Source: Clostridium pasteurianum (GTDB lineage: Bacteria; Bacillota; Clostridia; Clostridiales; Clostridiaceae). From it: DNA of 64,000 bases. Under the pieces are notes generated by a model. That model was not told the origin of the DNA. It worked only from the letters and a program-made list of their open reading frames with translations, and ran no database searches. The first letter of the stretch is position 1. Each line of letters opens with the position of its first letter. The position numbers and the translations under genes are program-made. Location of the stretch: the NCBI RefSeq assembly GCF_001705235.1, contig NZ_MCGV01000001.1, positions 4,158,181 to 4,222,180 on the forward strand, read 5' to 3'. Of the stretch, positions 26,745 to 34,505 are shown in pieces.

Positions 26745-27287
26745 ATGAAAGAATTGATTGATATAAACGGAAAGTCAATGCTAAAAAAGTATGGAATAAA
26801 AAATGTGTTTTTATCTGCTGATTTTTTTTTACTAATAATTGTTTCTGTTATTGCTTTCGTAATAATGTTAATATTGCCAATAAATAATAAACTTCAACTG
26901 TTAAAAGATTATTCTCAAGATTCAATAGCAATTGATGCAGGCATACTTGCTATTGTTGTAGGAGCATTAGCAATTATAACGAGTTTGATTAATGAAAGAT
27001 TTTTAAATCTAATTCAAGAAACAGATTCTTATTTTGATTTTGTTGTTCCGTTTTATCTTAGTACATTAACCTGGATTGCAAGTATTATTATTAATTTTTT
27101 ATTATTAGTTTTGTATTATTTTGATTCAAGTAAATTGCCTAATTATAAAATGATTGTGTGTATTATCACGAGTATAAGCATTGGATTGTTAATATCCGGA
27201 TTAAAAGGTATAAGTGATTTAGTTATAACGTCTATTGGATTAGGATTATATAGAAATGAAGTTCTGAGTAAAAATGAGAAAAAATAA
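26745..27287 (+). CDS. Four-span membrane protein, second gene of the cassette
   Basis: This 180-residue protein has four hydrophobic helices, at about residues 24-44, 62-83, 101-124 and 137-157, with short loops. GAGGAG ends directly before ATG 26745, while TTG 26754 has the better ten-base spacing, so either may be the start. It is cotranscribed with the soluble protein before it. A soluble sensor or effector paired with a small membrane protein is a frequent plan of prophage-borne defence modules. I considered Kiwa (KwaA membrane protein plus KwaB), but gene order and sequence do not convince me. Confidence 0.55.
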   Translation: MKELIDINGKSMLKKYGIKNVFLSADFFLLIIVSVIAFVIMLILPINNKLQLLKDYSQDSIAIDAGILAIVVGALAIITSLINERFLNLIQETDSYFDFVVPFYLSTLTWIASIIINFLLLVLYYFDSSKLPNYKMIVCIITSISIGLLISGLKGISDLVITSIGLGLYRNEVLSKNEKK

Positions 27288-27397
27288 TAGTTTTATATTT
27301 AGATTAATGCATGATAAAAGTTGAAACTATAAAATAAATTTACTGTATATTTACATTAATATACTCTTTTTTATTTTTTGTATTGATTTTATATTAA

Positions 27398-27529
27398 TTA
27401 AGTATTTATGTGGGTTCAACAGTAAAAAGTAAATCCAACGTTGAAATGATGGGATTAATCGGAATGGGTAACAACCCAATGGTTGGAGCAAGTGTTGCCG
27501 TTGCAGTTGAAGAAGCTATGAATAAATAG
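27398..27529 (+). pseudogene. 3' fragment of an unrecognised gene
   Basis: After an in-frame TAA at 27395, an open stretch encodes about 43 residues ending GLIGMGNNPMVGASVAVAVE and a short tail (EAMNK), then TAG. Codon use is richer in G and C than the surrounding DNA. The glycine/valine-rich pattern looks like the conserved end of a globular enzyme rather than random sequence. There is no ribosome binding site and no proper start. It could be the 3' end of a host gene carried at the prophage attachment junction, or debris. I do not recognise the family. Confidence 0.4.
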
Positions 27530-27634
27530 GGGTATTTTAAAGGCTTTGATTAACTAGAATGGACTATTTTAAATACATAAAAAGCTACTCACATCTATAG
27601 GTGTGTAGAGGTGCGTAGTATTTAAAAAATAAAT

Positions 27635-27760
27635 ATGAAAACTAAAGTGAATGATAGAACTTTTGCTGAAGGTTTTCAACAATTTATATTGGAACAGTGC
27701 ATTATGAAAAATTTTAGATCAAGTACAGAGAAACATTATAGAAATGAAACTCAGGATTAA
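27635..27760 (+). pseudogene. Possible N-terminal remnant of a tyrosine recombinase
   Basis: A 41-codon frame from ATG 27635 to TAA 27758 reads TFAEGFQQFILEQCIMKNFR followed by SSTEKHYRNE. This resembles the SAM-like N-terminal domain of phage integrases (F..F...C...N....T..HY). There is no ribosome binding site and the catalytic domain is absent. If correct, it is integrase debris near the prophage end. Confidence 0.35.
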
Positions 27761-27820
27761 ATAAATAATCTTGAGCTTCGTTTAGGTTTTTAGATCATGT
27801 GAATTTATATTACACAAACT

Positions 27821-28243
27821 TTAATGTTTTAATAATTCATTCCATGTTGCCCAGCCAACAATACCGTCAATCCTTAAACCATAGTGTGATTGAAAATTTC
27901 TAACAGCATTGTATGTTTCTTGTCCAAATATACCATCAACACTAGTATAAATAAGAGGTAAAAAACCAGCAGATTGTAGACGATATTGAACTTGTAGAAC
28001 AGCTGTTCCTTCATCACCTAATTCAATATATCCACCACTGCCAAGTATTTTAGAAGCGTCTCTACTATCCCATGAATCACGAAGTTTTAACAATGTAGCA
28101 TTCTTAGATGGTGCTTGTGTAGTTACTTTAGTAGAAGTTGTGTTTATTTGTTTTGTATTATTAGTAGCAGCAAAAGCGCTAGAAGAAATTAAGATACTAG
28201 ATACAATTCCTAAAGATAAAGTTTTTAATTTTAAGTTTTTCAT
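27821..28243 (-). CDS. Secreted peptidoglycan-binding protein
   Basis: This 140-residue protein has a clear signal peptide (about 1-26, ending AFA before ATN), a Thr/Lys-rich linker to about residue 50, and one PG_binding_1 domain (about 75-138) with VDGIFGQETYNAVRNFQSHY followed by LRIDGIVGWATWNELL. AGGAGG lies seven bases before the ATG on the minus strand. There is no catalytic domain, so it should bind cell wall without cutting it. It may modulate autolysins or be a remnant of a host wall enzyme. It points against the phage operon and has about 300 bases of AT-rich upstream DNA, so it probably has its own promoter. Confidence 0.8.
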   Translation of the reverse strand: MKNLKLKTLSLGIVSSILISSSAFAATNNTKQINTTSTKVTTQAPSKNATLLKLRDSWDSRDASKILGSGGYIELGDEGTAVLQVQYRLQSAGFLPLIYTSVDGIFGQETYNAVRNFQSHYGLRIDGIVGWATWNELLKH

Positions 28244-28538
28244 TTTAAATCCTCCTAAAATTCGATTATTTGTATTTTAAATACAAACAAAGTGTACAAC
28301 TTATAGGAATAAATGTTAAATGATGTATTTAATTGCTTCTTATTGTAATTATCTTAATAGGATAACCTATAAGAAATAGATGTAGATTTCTTATATTACT
28401 TGAATATTGCAAAAATTTCAGACATACTGTGATTTGAGATTCACAATAAGTATTGATTAAATTGACATAATTTATTGAATTATTACATTGAATAAGAAAG
28501 TAATTATGTTAGAAAAAATAGTGGGTAAATAGATTTGC

Positions 28539-28583
28539 GGGATACGATAGGATATTAAATTACTCTGTTGTATCCCTTTTTTT
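28539..28583 (+). terminator. Terminator related to the one at 25686
   Basis: GGGATACGATAG (28539-28550) pairs with CTGTTGTATCCC (28565-28576) using two G-T pairs, followed by TTTTTTT. Similar outer sequence and size suggest common origin with the holin terminator at 25686. No gene lies directly before it on the plus strand, so it is probably a relic of an earlier lysis module. Confidence 0.6.
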
Positions 28584-28720
28584 CTTTCTTTTAATTTTGG
28601 GGTATTGCATAATAAAAAAATAGGGTATAATATATATGTAATTAATAACTATTATTATATATATAAACCAATGAATATTGAACGATATATAATTTTTGAA
28701 AATATATAATAAACGGTGGA

Positions 28721-28834
28721 ATGGTTGATTTTAGTGGGTTTTATACTATAAACAATGGCAAGGGTAAACCTACAAATTCAGAATTCATTGCAATGATTGA
28801 TGATAAATTAAGACTTAAAAATAAAGTATCATAG
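28721..28834 (+). CDS. Short ORF of 37 residues, doubtful
   Basis: ATG 28721 follows GGTGGA, and a possible -10 TATAAT lies near 28626. The frame reads MVDFSGFYTINNGKGKPTNS, then EFIAMIDDKLRLKNKVS. It looks more like real protein than random AT-rich translation but may be only a fragment. The rest of the nearly 1-kb stretch 28244-29241 holds two hairpins and lysin debris but no full gene. Confidence 0.3.
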   Translation: MVDFSGFYTINNGKGKPTNSEFIAMIDDKLRLKNKVS

Positions 28835-28922
28835 ACTAGTGGTAGCAATATTTTAGGAAAAGTTTGCTTTTATGTTACAAGGTGAGTCCTTAAATATATG
28901 TGTTAATTTTAAAAATAATATC

Positions 28923-28968
28923 AATAGACTTTCTTCATTCATAGTTAGAATGTAGGAAGTCTATTTTT
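28923..28968 (+). terminator. Terminator-like hairpin
   Basis: AATAGACTT (28923-28931) pairs with AAGTCTATT (28957-28965), extended by two pairs, then TTT. It lies after the short ORF at 28721. Confidence 0.55.
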
Positions 28969-29124
28969 GAAGTTAAAGTATAAACATGAATATGGAGTAT
29001 TTATTTTATAATACTTATTTGGACAATATACACAGGTTAGCTATCTCAATACAATAGCAATAATGGAATCTAGCAGTGATAATCAATTAAATGCTGTTAT
29101 AAATGCAGGAATTATAGTGCGAGA

Positions 29125-29568
29125 AATGTAACATTGCTAAGTTTATTGAATAGGAACAATTGGTTATAAAGTTGCTTATATATAATTTGTAAGCAGCTTT
29201 TTTATTATACTAAAAATTATGAATAAAGAGGTAAAATAATAATGGATAATTATACAAATCTAATTTATGGCGGTTTAGGAATAATTGTAGGACTTATAGT
29301 ACCAGTAGCAGTTAAAAAAGCAAAGGCTGGGCTCACTTTTATAAAAAGCAAAATGGGTGATGCAAATTATAATGAGTGTAAGCAATTCTTGATTCAATTA
29401 GCCAAACTTCATCCAGAGGATTTTGCAGAGGATAAAATAACTGATTTACTAGATAAATTGGATAATAAATATGGAGACCATTTATCAAGGGCTCAAATAA
29501 AAGAGATAGTTGATTTTGTGGCTAAAACAATTGAAACTGATGTAGCTAAAGAAATAGCAAGTAAATAA
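29125..29568 (+). repeat. Degenerate second copy of the lysin tail, hairpin and holin segment (25205-25635)
   Basis: The segment repeats the last codons of the lysin gene (AAGTTTATTGAATAGGAAC against AAGTTTATTAAATAGGAAC), the following hairpin and the complete holin gene. The lysin part is now out of frame and has stops. The two copies differ at many positions, so the duplication is old, or the second copy is the leftover of a different, related prophage. Together with the terminator relic at 28539 it suggests two rounds of prophage integration or recombination here. Confidence 0.7.
29242..29568 (+). CDS. Second LLH-type holin, paralogue of the one at 25312
   Basis: This 108-residue protein has the same single N-terminal span and charged C-terminal domain as the protein at 25312-25635. 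It differs mainly at the span edge (KKAKAGLTFIKSKMGDANYN) and the last residues (TDVAKEIASK). The reading frame is intact and has a GAGGTAA ribosome binding site, so it may still be made. No lysin gene goes with it. The near-palindromic element begins at its stop codon. Confidence 0.75.
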   Translation: MDNYTNLIYGGLGIIVGLIVPVAVKKAKAGLTFIKSKMGDANYNECKQFLIQLAKLHPEDFAEDKITDLLDKLDNKYGDHLSRAQIKEIVDFVAKTIETDVAKEIASK

Positions 29569-29763
29569 TGCGAAGTAATAGTATTTTAGAACATTAAATA
29601 AAATTCATAATACTAAGCCCAAAATAATGAAAATACTAAGAAATTTTAATAACTCGCTGAGAAGAAGCTCAGACAAATTAAAATTACTAAGTCTTTTCAT
29701 TATTTTGGGCAAAGTATTATTGAGTTTTATTTAAATCGTTCTTAAAATACTGTTACTTCGCAT
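29568..29763 (+). repeat. Near-palindromic structured element, copy 1
   Basis: About 196 bases fold back almost completely. The ends ATGCGAAGTAATAGTATTTT and AAAATACTGTTACTTCGCAT pair. Next come AAATAAAATTCATAATACT with AGTATTATTGAGTTTTATTT, then GCCCAAAATAATGAAAA with CTTTTCATTATTTTGGGC. A small hairpin CTGAG-CTCAG lies near the tip, inside AATTTTAATAACTC and ACAAATTAAAATTACTAAG. A second element at 52891-53078 has the same plan with different paired bases. Nothing in it looks coding. Confidence 0.75.
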
Positions 29764-29986
29764 AGAATAAAGGCGATGATAAATTGTGGGAATGAAGTGA
29801 ACATATATTATATCTTTTCAATTTGAATTAATACATATACATATTGGTAGAAATATTATGCAAAAATTGTGATATAATATAAAATGCTTATTAAAAACAA
29901 ATTAAAATGATTATAAGTTCATATTATGGGAAAAATATTTAAAGGGAATACTTAAGATAGGATTATTGACAAGTGGTGATATATTT

Positions 29987-30136
29987 ATGTTGGTAAAAAT
30001 AGTAGTTATAGTATGCAGCGTATTTGTATTAATTTCCTTGCTTAGTGTTATTGCCTGTATTAGAATTTCAGGTAAGGCAGATGAACTAGAAAATAAAATA
30101 AAAGATAATATAAATAAAAAACCAAAAATAAAGTAG
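29987..30136 (+). CDS. Small single-span membrane protein
   Basis: This 49-residue ORF starts at ATG 29987 after GGTGAT. Residues 2-26 are a strong membrane helix (VKIVVIVCSVFVLISLLSVI), followed by a charged, Lys-rich cytoplasmic or extracellular tail (ADELENKIKDNINKK). I know no family. It lies alone between the palindromic element and spoIIM, with AT-rich spacer of about 220 bases before and 270 bases after it in which I see nothing further. Confidence 0.5.
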   Translation: MLVKIVVIVCSVFVLISLLSVIACIRISGKADELENKIKDNINKKPKIK

Positions 30137-30424
30137 TAAGTTGCTTAAGGATATATTTAAATGGAATTACTTAAATATAAAAAGTAATAGCTTCTTTTAA
30201 GAGAATAATGTACAAAATTATGATTTAACTCAATAGTACCTTGAGTCTAGGGGTAAATTATGTGAATAAAATGTGCATTTACAAATGAGGATTTCAATAG
30301 TAAAATTTATTTATATACTTATGTGTAGGAGAACGTAGGGTTTTATTTAAATATAAATTGTGCATAAACCTTTTTTTAATGGCATATTATTTATTAAAAT
30401 GATATGGATGAAAGGGTGAGGTGC

Positions 30425-31072
30425 ATGAAATTAAATATAGCTGAGATGATAGGAAATCATGTAAGGCAGAAATTTTGGCTTTACATTATAAGTTCTTTAA
30501 GTATTGGAATAGGTTTTGTAATAGGTGTTTATACAGTTAAATACATGACAGGCTATGAAAAAAGTGACTTGATGAGTTATATTTTGAGTTTTACGAAGAG
30601 CAAAAGTAATGTTTCTATGAATTATAATGGAATTTTATTTGAGACATTAAAAAACAATATACCATTAATATTAGCAATTTGGTTTTTGGGACTTACCATG
30701 ATAGGCATACCTGTGATTTTGATCATTGATGTATTAAAAGGATTTAGTCTTGGATTTACAATAACATTTTTTGTTAACAATCTCGGAATAAAGGGAATTA
30801 CAATGGCGTTTTTGGGCGTTTTACCTCAGAATTTGATTTATATACCGTGTATTGTATTTGTTTCGGTTATTTCTATGGAATTTTCCATAGGTCTTATAAA
30901 GTATGGGTTTAACGATGGTATAAAGAGCAGAATATTTACTAAAATAGGTTCATATTCTTTAATATTTGTTTGTGTAACTATATTTATGGGAATAGGCTTT
31001 TTATTTGAAACATATTGTACGCCAAATATAATTAAACTCGCATCAATACAATTTTGGGGAAGTCTTTTTTGA
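30425..31072 (+). CDS. spoIIM: Stage II sporulation protein M
   Basis: GTGAGG places the start at ATG 30425 (215 residues) rather than ATG 30404. The protein has about five membrane spans and the SpoIIM pattern, with an N-terminal amphipathic segment before the first span, the conserved KGFSLGFTITFFVNNLGIKG in the middle and FLGVLPQNLIYIPCI. SpoIIM is the membrane scaffold of the SpoIIDMP complex that thins septal peptidoglycan and drives engulfment. The gene order spoIIM, small gene, xerD, punA, dacF is the conserved Firmicutes order and marks the return to core chromosome. Confidence 0.93.
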   Translation: MKLNIAEMIGNHVRQKFWLYIISSLSIGIGFVIGVYTVKYMTGYEKSDLMSYILSFTKSKSNVSMNYNGILFETLKNNIPLILAIWFLGLTMIGIPVILIIDVLKGFSLGFTITFFVNNLGIKGITMAFLGVLPQNLIYIPCIVFVSVISMEFSIGLIKYGFNDGIKSRIFTKIGSYSLIFVCVTIFMGIGFLFETYCTPNIIKLASIQFWGSLF

Positions 31073-31073
31073 T

Positions 31074-31301
31074 ATGAATAAGGAAGTAACTTTATTTATA
31101 ATAAAATTTTTAAAGTGTTTTCTAATACTTATAATTTTTGGCATACTGCTTCCGGAAATTGCAGACAAAATTATAACTTACATTGTTGAGAAAAAGAATA
31201 TTAATAGTAACAGTTATTTTGTATATAATATATTTAATTATAGTAAGCAATTTATAATAAAATATATATATTATTTTAGAATTTGTGAAGGTTATAATTA
31301 A
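31074..31301 (+). CDS. Small membrane protein between spoIIM and xerD
   Basis: This 75-residue protein starts one base after the spoIIM stop, with GGGGAAG inside the end of spoIIM. One N-terminal membrane span (about 7-27) is followed by a polar, Tyr-rich tail. Position matches Bacillus YqzK (DUF4227), a small protein encoded just before xerD. The sequence is too divergent to be sure by eye. It is cotranscribed with its neighbours. Confidence 0.6.
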   Translation: MNKEVTLFIIKFLKCFLILIIFGILLPEIADKIITYIVEKKNINSNSYFVYNIFNYSKQFIIKYIYYFRICEGYN

Positions 31302-31321
31302 AAGGAGTAGGAGACTTATAT

Positions 31322-32200
31322 ATGAATAATTTAATTGAACAATATTTCTGTGAAATGAAAGAAAAAAATCTCAGTGTAAATACTATTGATGCTTATCAGA
31401 GAGATATAAAGAGATTTGATGATTTCTTGAAGGAGAGATCGGAAAAAATTAAAGAGGTTGATGTAATTACTATAATGGCATATGTACAGCATCTTCAAAA
31501 AAGTGGACGTGCTAATAGTTCCATTGTAAGAAATATAGTTTCTATAAGAAATTTCTTTAAGTATCTCGAGGTAAAAGGCATAAAGGAAGATAATCCTGTT
31601 GTTCAATATGAAGTCCCAAAAATAAAAAGAGATTTTCCAGAAGTACTTACTATTGAAGAAGTTGAAAGATTATTAAATGAACCGGATGAAAGTTCCGATA
31701 AGGGCATAAGAGATAGGGCTATGCTTGAAATAATGTATGCCACCGGTATGAAGGTTACTGAACTTTTAAATTTGACTATTTATGATGTGAATTTAAAATT
31801 ATCATACATAAAGTGCAAGGGCATAAAAAATAAAGAGAGAATAATTCCAATGGGATCTTATGCAGTTAAACGTCTTGAAACGTATTTAAAAATAAGGACA
31901 AAGTTCAACATTCAAAATTTAGATTATTTGTTTTTTAATTTAAAGGGAGATAAAATGACACGCCAAGGGTTCTGGAAAATAGTTAAGCATTATGCAAAAG
32001 AATCCAACATAAAAAAGAAGATTAATGCATATACTTTAAGACATTCTTTTGCGGTTCATTTGCTTCAAAATGGAGCAGATATAAAAACAATACAGGAACT
32101 TTTAGGGCATAGTGATATGTCTACTACTCAAATTTATTCTGGGATGTGTAAAAAAACTAGAATTGTTGAAGTTTATAAGAAAACACATCCTAGAGCCTAA
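31322..32200 (+). CDS. xerD: XerD-like tyrosine recombinase with altered active site
   Basis: This 292-residue protein has the Xer layout: SAM-like N-terminal domain (1-90) and catalytic domain. AAAAGGAGTAGGAG gives the start. The C-terminal boxes [35 protein letters not shown] are nearly canonical, with Arg240, His263 and nucleophile Tyr272. However, the first catalytic Arg (GLRVSEL in XerD) is Lys144 (GMKVTEL), and the His of the H-x-x-R box is Tyr237. Synteny with spoIIM and punA makes it the xerD orthologue, which normally resolves chromosome dimers at dif. Loss of Arg I suggests reduced or changed chemistry, or a second, functional Xer elsewhere. Confidence 0.85.
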   Translation: MNNLIEQYFCEMKEKNLSVNTIDAYQRDIKRFDDFLKERSEKIKEVDVITIMAYVQHLQKSGRANSSIVRNIVSIRNFFKYLEVKGIKEDNPVVQYEVPKIKRDFPEVLTIEEVERLLNEPDESSDKGIRDRAMLEIMYATGMKVTELLNLTIYDVNLKLSYIKCKGIKNKERIIPMGSYAVKRLETYLKIRTKFNIQNLDYLFFNLKGDKMTRQGFWKIVKHYAKESNIKKKINAYTLRHSFAVHLLQNGADIKTIQELLGHSDMSTTQIYSGMCKKTRIVEVYKKTHPRA

Positions 32201-32308
32201 TTTATTTACATAGCCTTAAACATATAAAAGTACATAATAAATGATGAGAAATAATTTAGAAGGTAAAAGTTTTAAAGATTTAATTGCAAGATAAAGGAGA
32301 GAATTAAT

Positions 32309-33124
32309 ATGGATATAAAAACAATAGAAGAAAGTTCAAATTTTATTAAAGCTAGAATAAAAGGAGAACCTCGTATTGCTATAATATTGGGCTCTGGACT
32401 AGGAGAGCTTGCAGACAAGGTAAGTGAAAAGGTTGTTATAAAATACAAGGATGTTCCAAATCTTCCAACATCCACAGTTAAAGGTCATGCAGGTCAATTT
32501 GTGTTTGGAAAGCTTAATGGAAAATATGTAGTTATGATGCAGGGAAGATTTCATTATTATGAGGGAAATAAAATGGAAGACCTTGCATTGCCTATTTATA
32601 TAATGAAAAGCATAGGTGTTGAATCTCTTATAGTTACAAATGCAGCTGGTGGAGTAAATACTGCATTTAAACCTGGTGATTTAATGATTATAAAGGATCA
32701 TATAAATTTTGCAGGTATAAATCCGTTAATAGGTAAAAATTGTGATGAGATGGGAACGAGATTTCCAGATATGTCTAATGCCTATGACAAGGAACTTTTA
32801 GAATTATCTAGGAAGGCAGCAGATGAAGCTGATATTGATGTGGTTTCTGGAACTTACTTTATGATGTCAGGACCTAATTATGAAACACCAGCTGAAATTA
32901 GAATGATAAGGACTTTAGGCGGTGATGCTGTTGGAATGTCTACAGTGCCAGAGGTTATAGCAGCAAATCACTGTAAAATTAAAGTTATAGGTATATCATG
33001 TATAACTAATATGGCAGCTGGAATACTTGATAAACCTCTTGATCACAGAGAAGTAATGGAAACTTCAAATATGGTTAAAGAAAAGTTTACTAAACTTGTA
33101 ACAACAATACTAGAAAAACTATAA
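32309..33124 (+). CDS. punA: Purine nucleoside phosphorylase
   Basis: This 271-residue protein matches trimeric class I PNP (PunA/PupG). It has the phosphate-binding ILGSGLGELAD (about 29-39), VKGHAGQFVFGKLNGKYVV with the active-site His, MQGRFHYYEGN (about 76-86), TNAAGGVNTAFKPGDLMII (about 111-129), then GPNYETPAEIRM and GMSTVPEVIAANH. It splits purine ribo- and deoxyribonucleosides with phosphate to base and sugar-1-phosphate. AAAGGAGAG precedes the ATG. In Bacillus, deoB lies between xerD and pupG. It is absent here, so the pentose-phosphate mutase must be encoded elsewhere. Confidence 0.95.
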   Translation: MDIKTIEESSNFIKARIKGEPRIAIILGSGLGELADKVSEKVVIKYKDVPNLPTSTVKGHAGQFVFGKLNGKYVVMMQGRFHYYEGNKMEDLALPIYIMKSIGVESLIVTNAAGGVNTAFKPGDLMIIKDHINFAGINPLIGKNCDEMGTRFPDMSNAYDKELLELSRKAADEADIDVVSGTYFMMSGPNYETPAEIRMIRTLGGDAVGMSTVPEVIAANHCKIKVIGISCITNMAAGILDKPLDHREVMETSNMVKEKFTKLVTTILEKL

Positions 33125-33215
33125 AAGAAAAAAATTTTTCATTTATGTGATAATTTCTGACAATATGGTAAAAATAAATCTGTAAACTGATATTGTTAGA
33201 GAGGATGATACATAA

Positions 33216-34430
33216 ATGAAAAAAAGGGGAATTACGATAGGGGCGGTAGCTCTGCTATTTATATTTCTTCAAAGTGTGTTTTTACCAACTAATGTAATGG
33301 CATTTGAGCCTAAAAATAATGCTAAAAATGAAGTGCCAAATGATACTTCAGGTATTAATGTTGATGGTAAGTCTGCTATACTACTTGAACCATCAACTGG
33401 AACAGTTATTTATGAGAAAAATTCTCATGAAAAGTTTGCACCTGCTTCAGTAACTAAGATAATGACAATGTTACTTACCATGGAAGCTGTGGACAGTGGA
33501 AAGATTAGACTTTCAGACAAGGTTACAGTAAGTGAGAATGCAAAAAAAATGGGCGGAAGTTCTATGCTTTTAGATACAGGAGAAGTTAGAACTGTAGAGG
33601 AACTTTTAAAAGGAATAGCCATAGCTTCAGGAAATGATGCAGCGGTTGCGATGTCAGAGTATCTTGGCGGCAGCGAAGCAAATTTTGTAAACATGATGAA
33701 TAAAAGGGCACAGGAACTTGGAATGAAGGATACTACTTTTAAAAACTGCACAGGACTAAATGTTGCTGGACATATGACAACGGCTTATGATATTTCGCTT
33801 ATGTCACGTGAGCTTTTAAAACATCCTAAAATTTTAAAGTATACAGGAACGTATATGGAGACTATAAGTGAAGGAAGAAAAAGTCCTATAGGTCTTGTAA
33901 ATCACAACAAATTGGTAAGGTTTTTCAAAGGCTGTGATGGATTGAAAACAGGATTTACAGATGAAGCAAAGTACTGTATAAGTGCAACAGCATGTAAAGA
34001 TAACGTTAGAATGCTTGCCATAATAATGGGAGCTCCTACGTATAAAATAAGAAATAAAGATGCTTCTATGTTAATGAATTATGGTTTTTCAAAATTTACT
34101 TCCAAAAAGATTGTTTCAAAGAATAGTGTTGTAAAAAAGGTCCCTTTGAATAAGAAAGGTGATAAATTCTTTTTAATAAAAGCAGAAGATGATTTATCTG
34201 TAGTTGTCCCAAGAGGAGATAAAAGCACTATAACTAATAGATGCTGTTATAAAATAAATAAGAAAACTAAGGAACTTAAAATGGGAACGATTATTGGATA
34301 CTCTGAGTACTATGTAAATGGCAAATTTGCTGGTAGAGTTAAAATATATTGTGACAGAGATATAAAACTAGGAGGATTTTTTGATAATTTCAAACATGAT
34401 TTAGAACGTATATTTGATAATGCAATATAG
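33216..34430 (+). CDS. dacF: D-alanyl-D-alanine carboxypeptidase DacF
   Basis: This 404-residue low-molecular-weight penicillin-binding protein has a signal peptide (about 1-29, with a VMA cleavage motif). Catalytic motifs are SVTK (Ser78), SGN (about 138) and KTG (Lys244). After the transpeptidase-like domain, a beta-rich C-terminal domain (about 285-385) is of the PBP5 type and ends with a basic amphipathic helix for membrane attachment. It trims the terminal D-Ala from stem peptides. In Bacillus, dacF is transcribed in the forespore and affects spore cortex cross-linking. GAGAGGATG precedes the start. The following terminator separates it from the next gene, so it ends the spoIIM-punA-dacF group. 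Confidence 0.94.
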   Translation: MKKRGITIGAVALLFIFLQSVFLPTNVMAFEPKNNAKNEVPNDTSGINVDGKSAILLEPSTGTVIYEKNSHEKFAPASVTKIMTMLLTMEAVDSGKIRLSDKVTVSENAKKMGGSSMLLDTGEVRTVEELLKGIAIASGNDAAVAMSEYLGGSEANFVNMMNKRAQELGMKDTTFKNCTGLNVAGHMTTAYDISLMSRELLKHPKILKYTGTYMETISEGRKSPIGLVNHNKLVRFFKGCDGLKTGFTDEAKYCISATACKDNVRMLAIIMGAPTYKIRNKDASMLMNYGFSKFTSKKIVSKNSVVKKVPLNKKGDKFFLIKAEDDLSVVVPRGDKSTITNRCCYKINKKTKELKMGTIIGYSEYYVNGKFAGRVKIYCDRDIKLGGFFDNFKHDLERIFDNAI

Positions 34431-34440
34431 AGTATGATAA

Positions 34441-34487
34441 AATAAACTGTAAAGCCATTTCTATTGGAATTACAGTTTATTTTTTTA
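34441..34487 (+). terminator. Terminator after dacF
   Basis: AATAAACTGTAA (34441-34452) pairs perfectly with TTACAGTTTATT (34470-34481), followed by a run of T. Confidence 0.85.
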
Positions 34488-34505
34488 TAGATGGAAGGAT
34501 GCATT

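Noticed and set aside
25890-27287. Kiwa defence system
   Set aside because: The sizes are loosely similar, but gene order is reversed and no KwaB-type motif can be seen.
31322-32200. Prophage integrase
   Set aside because: Its position between the spoIIM group and punA and its length match chromosomal xerD, not a phage integrase.
32201-32308. Purine riboswitch before punA
   Set aside because: The leader is short and lacks the conserved junction and loop sequences.
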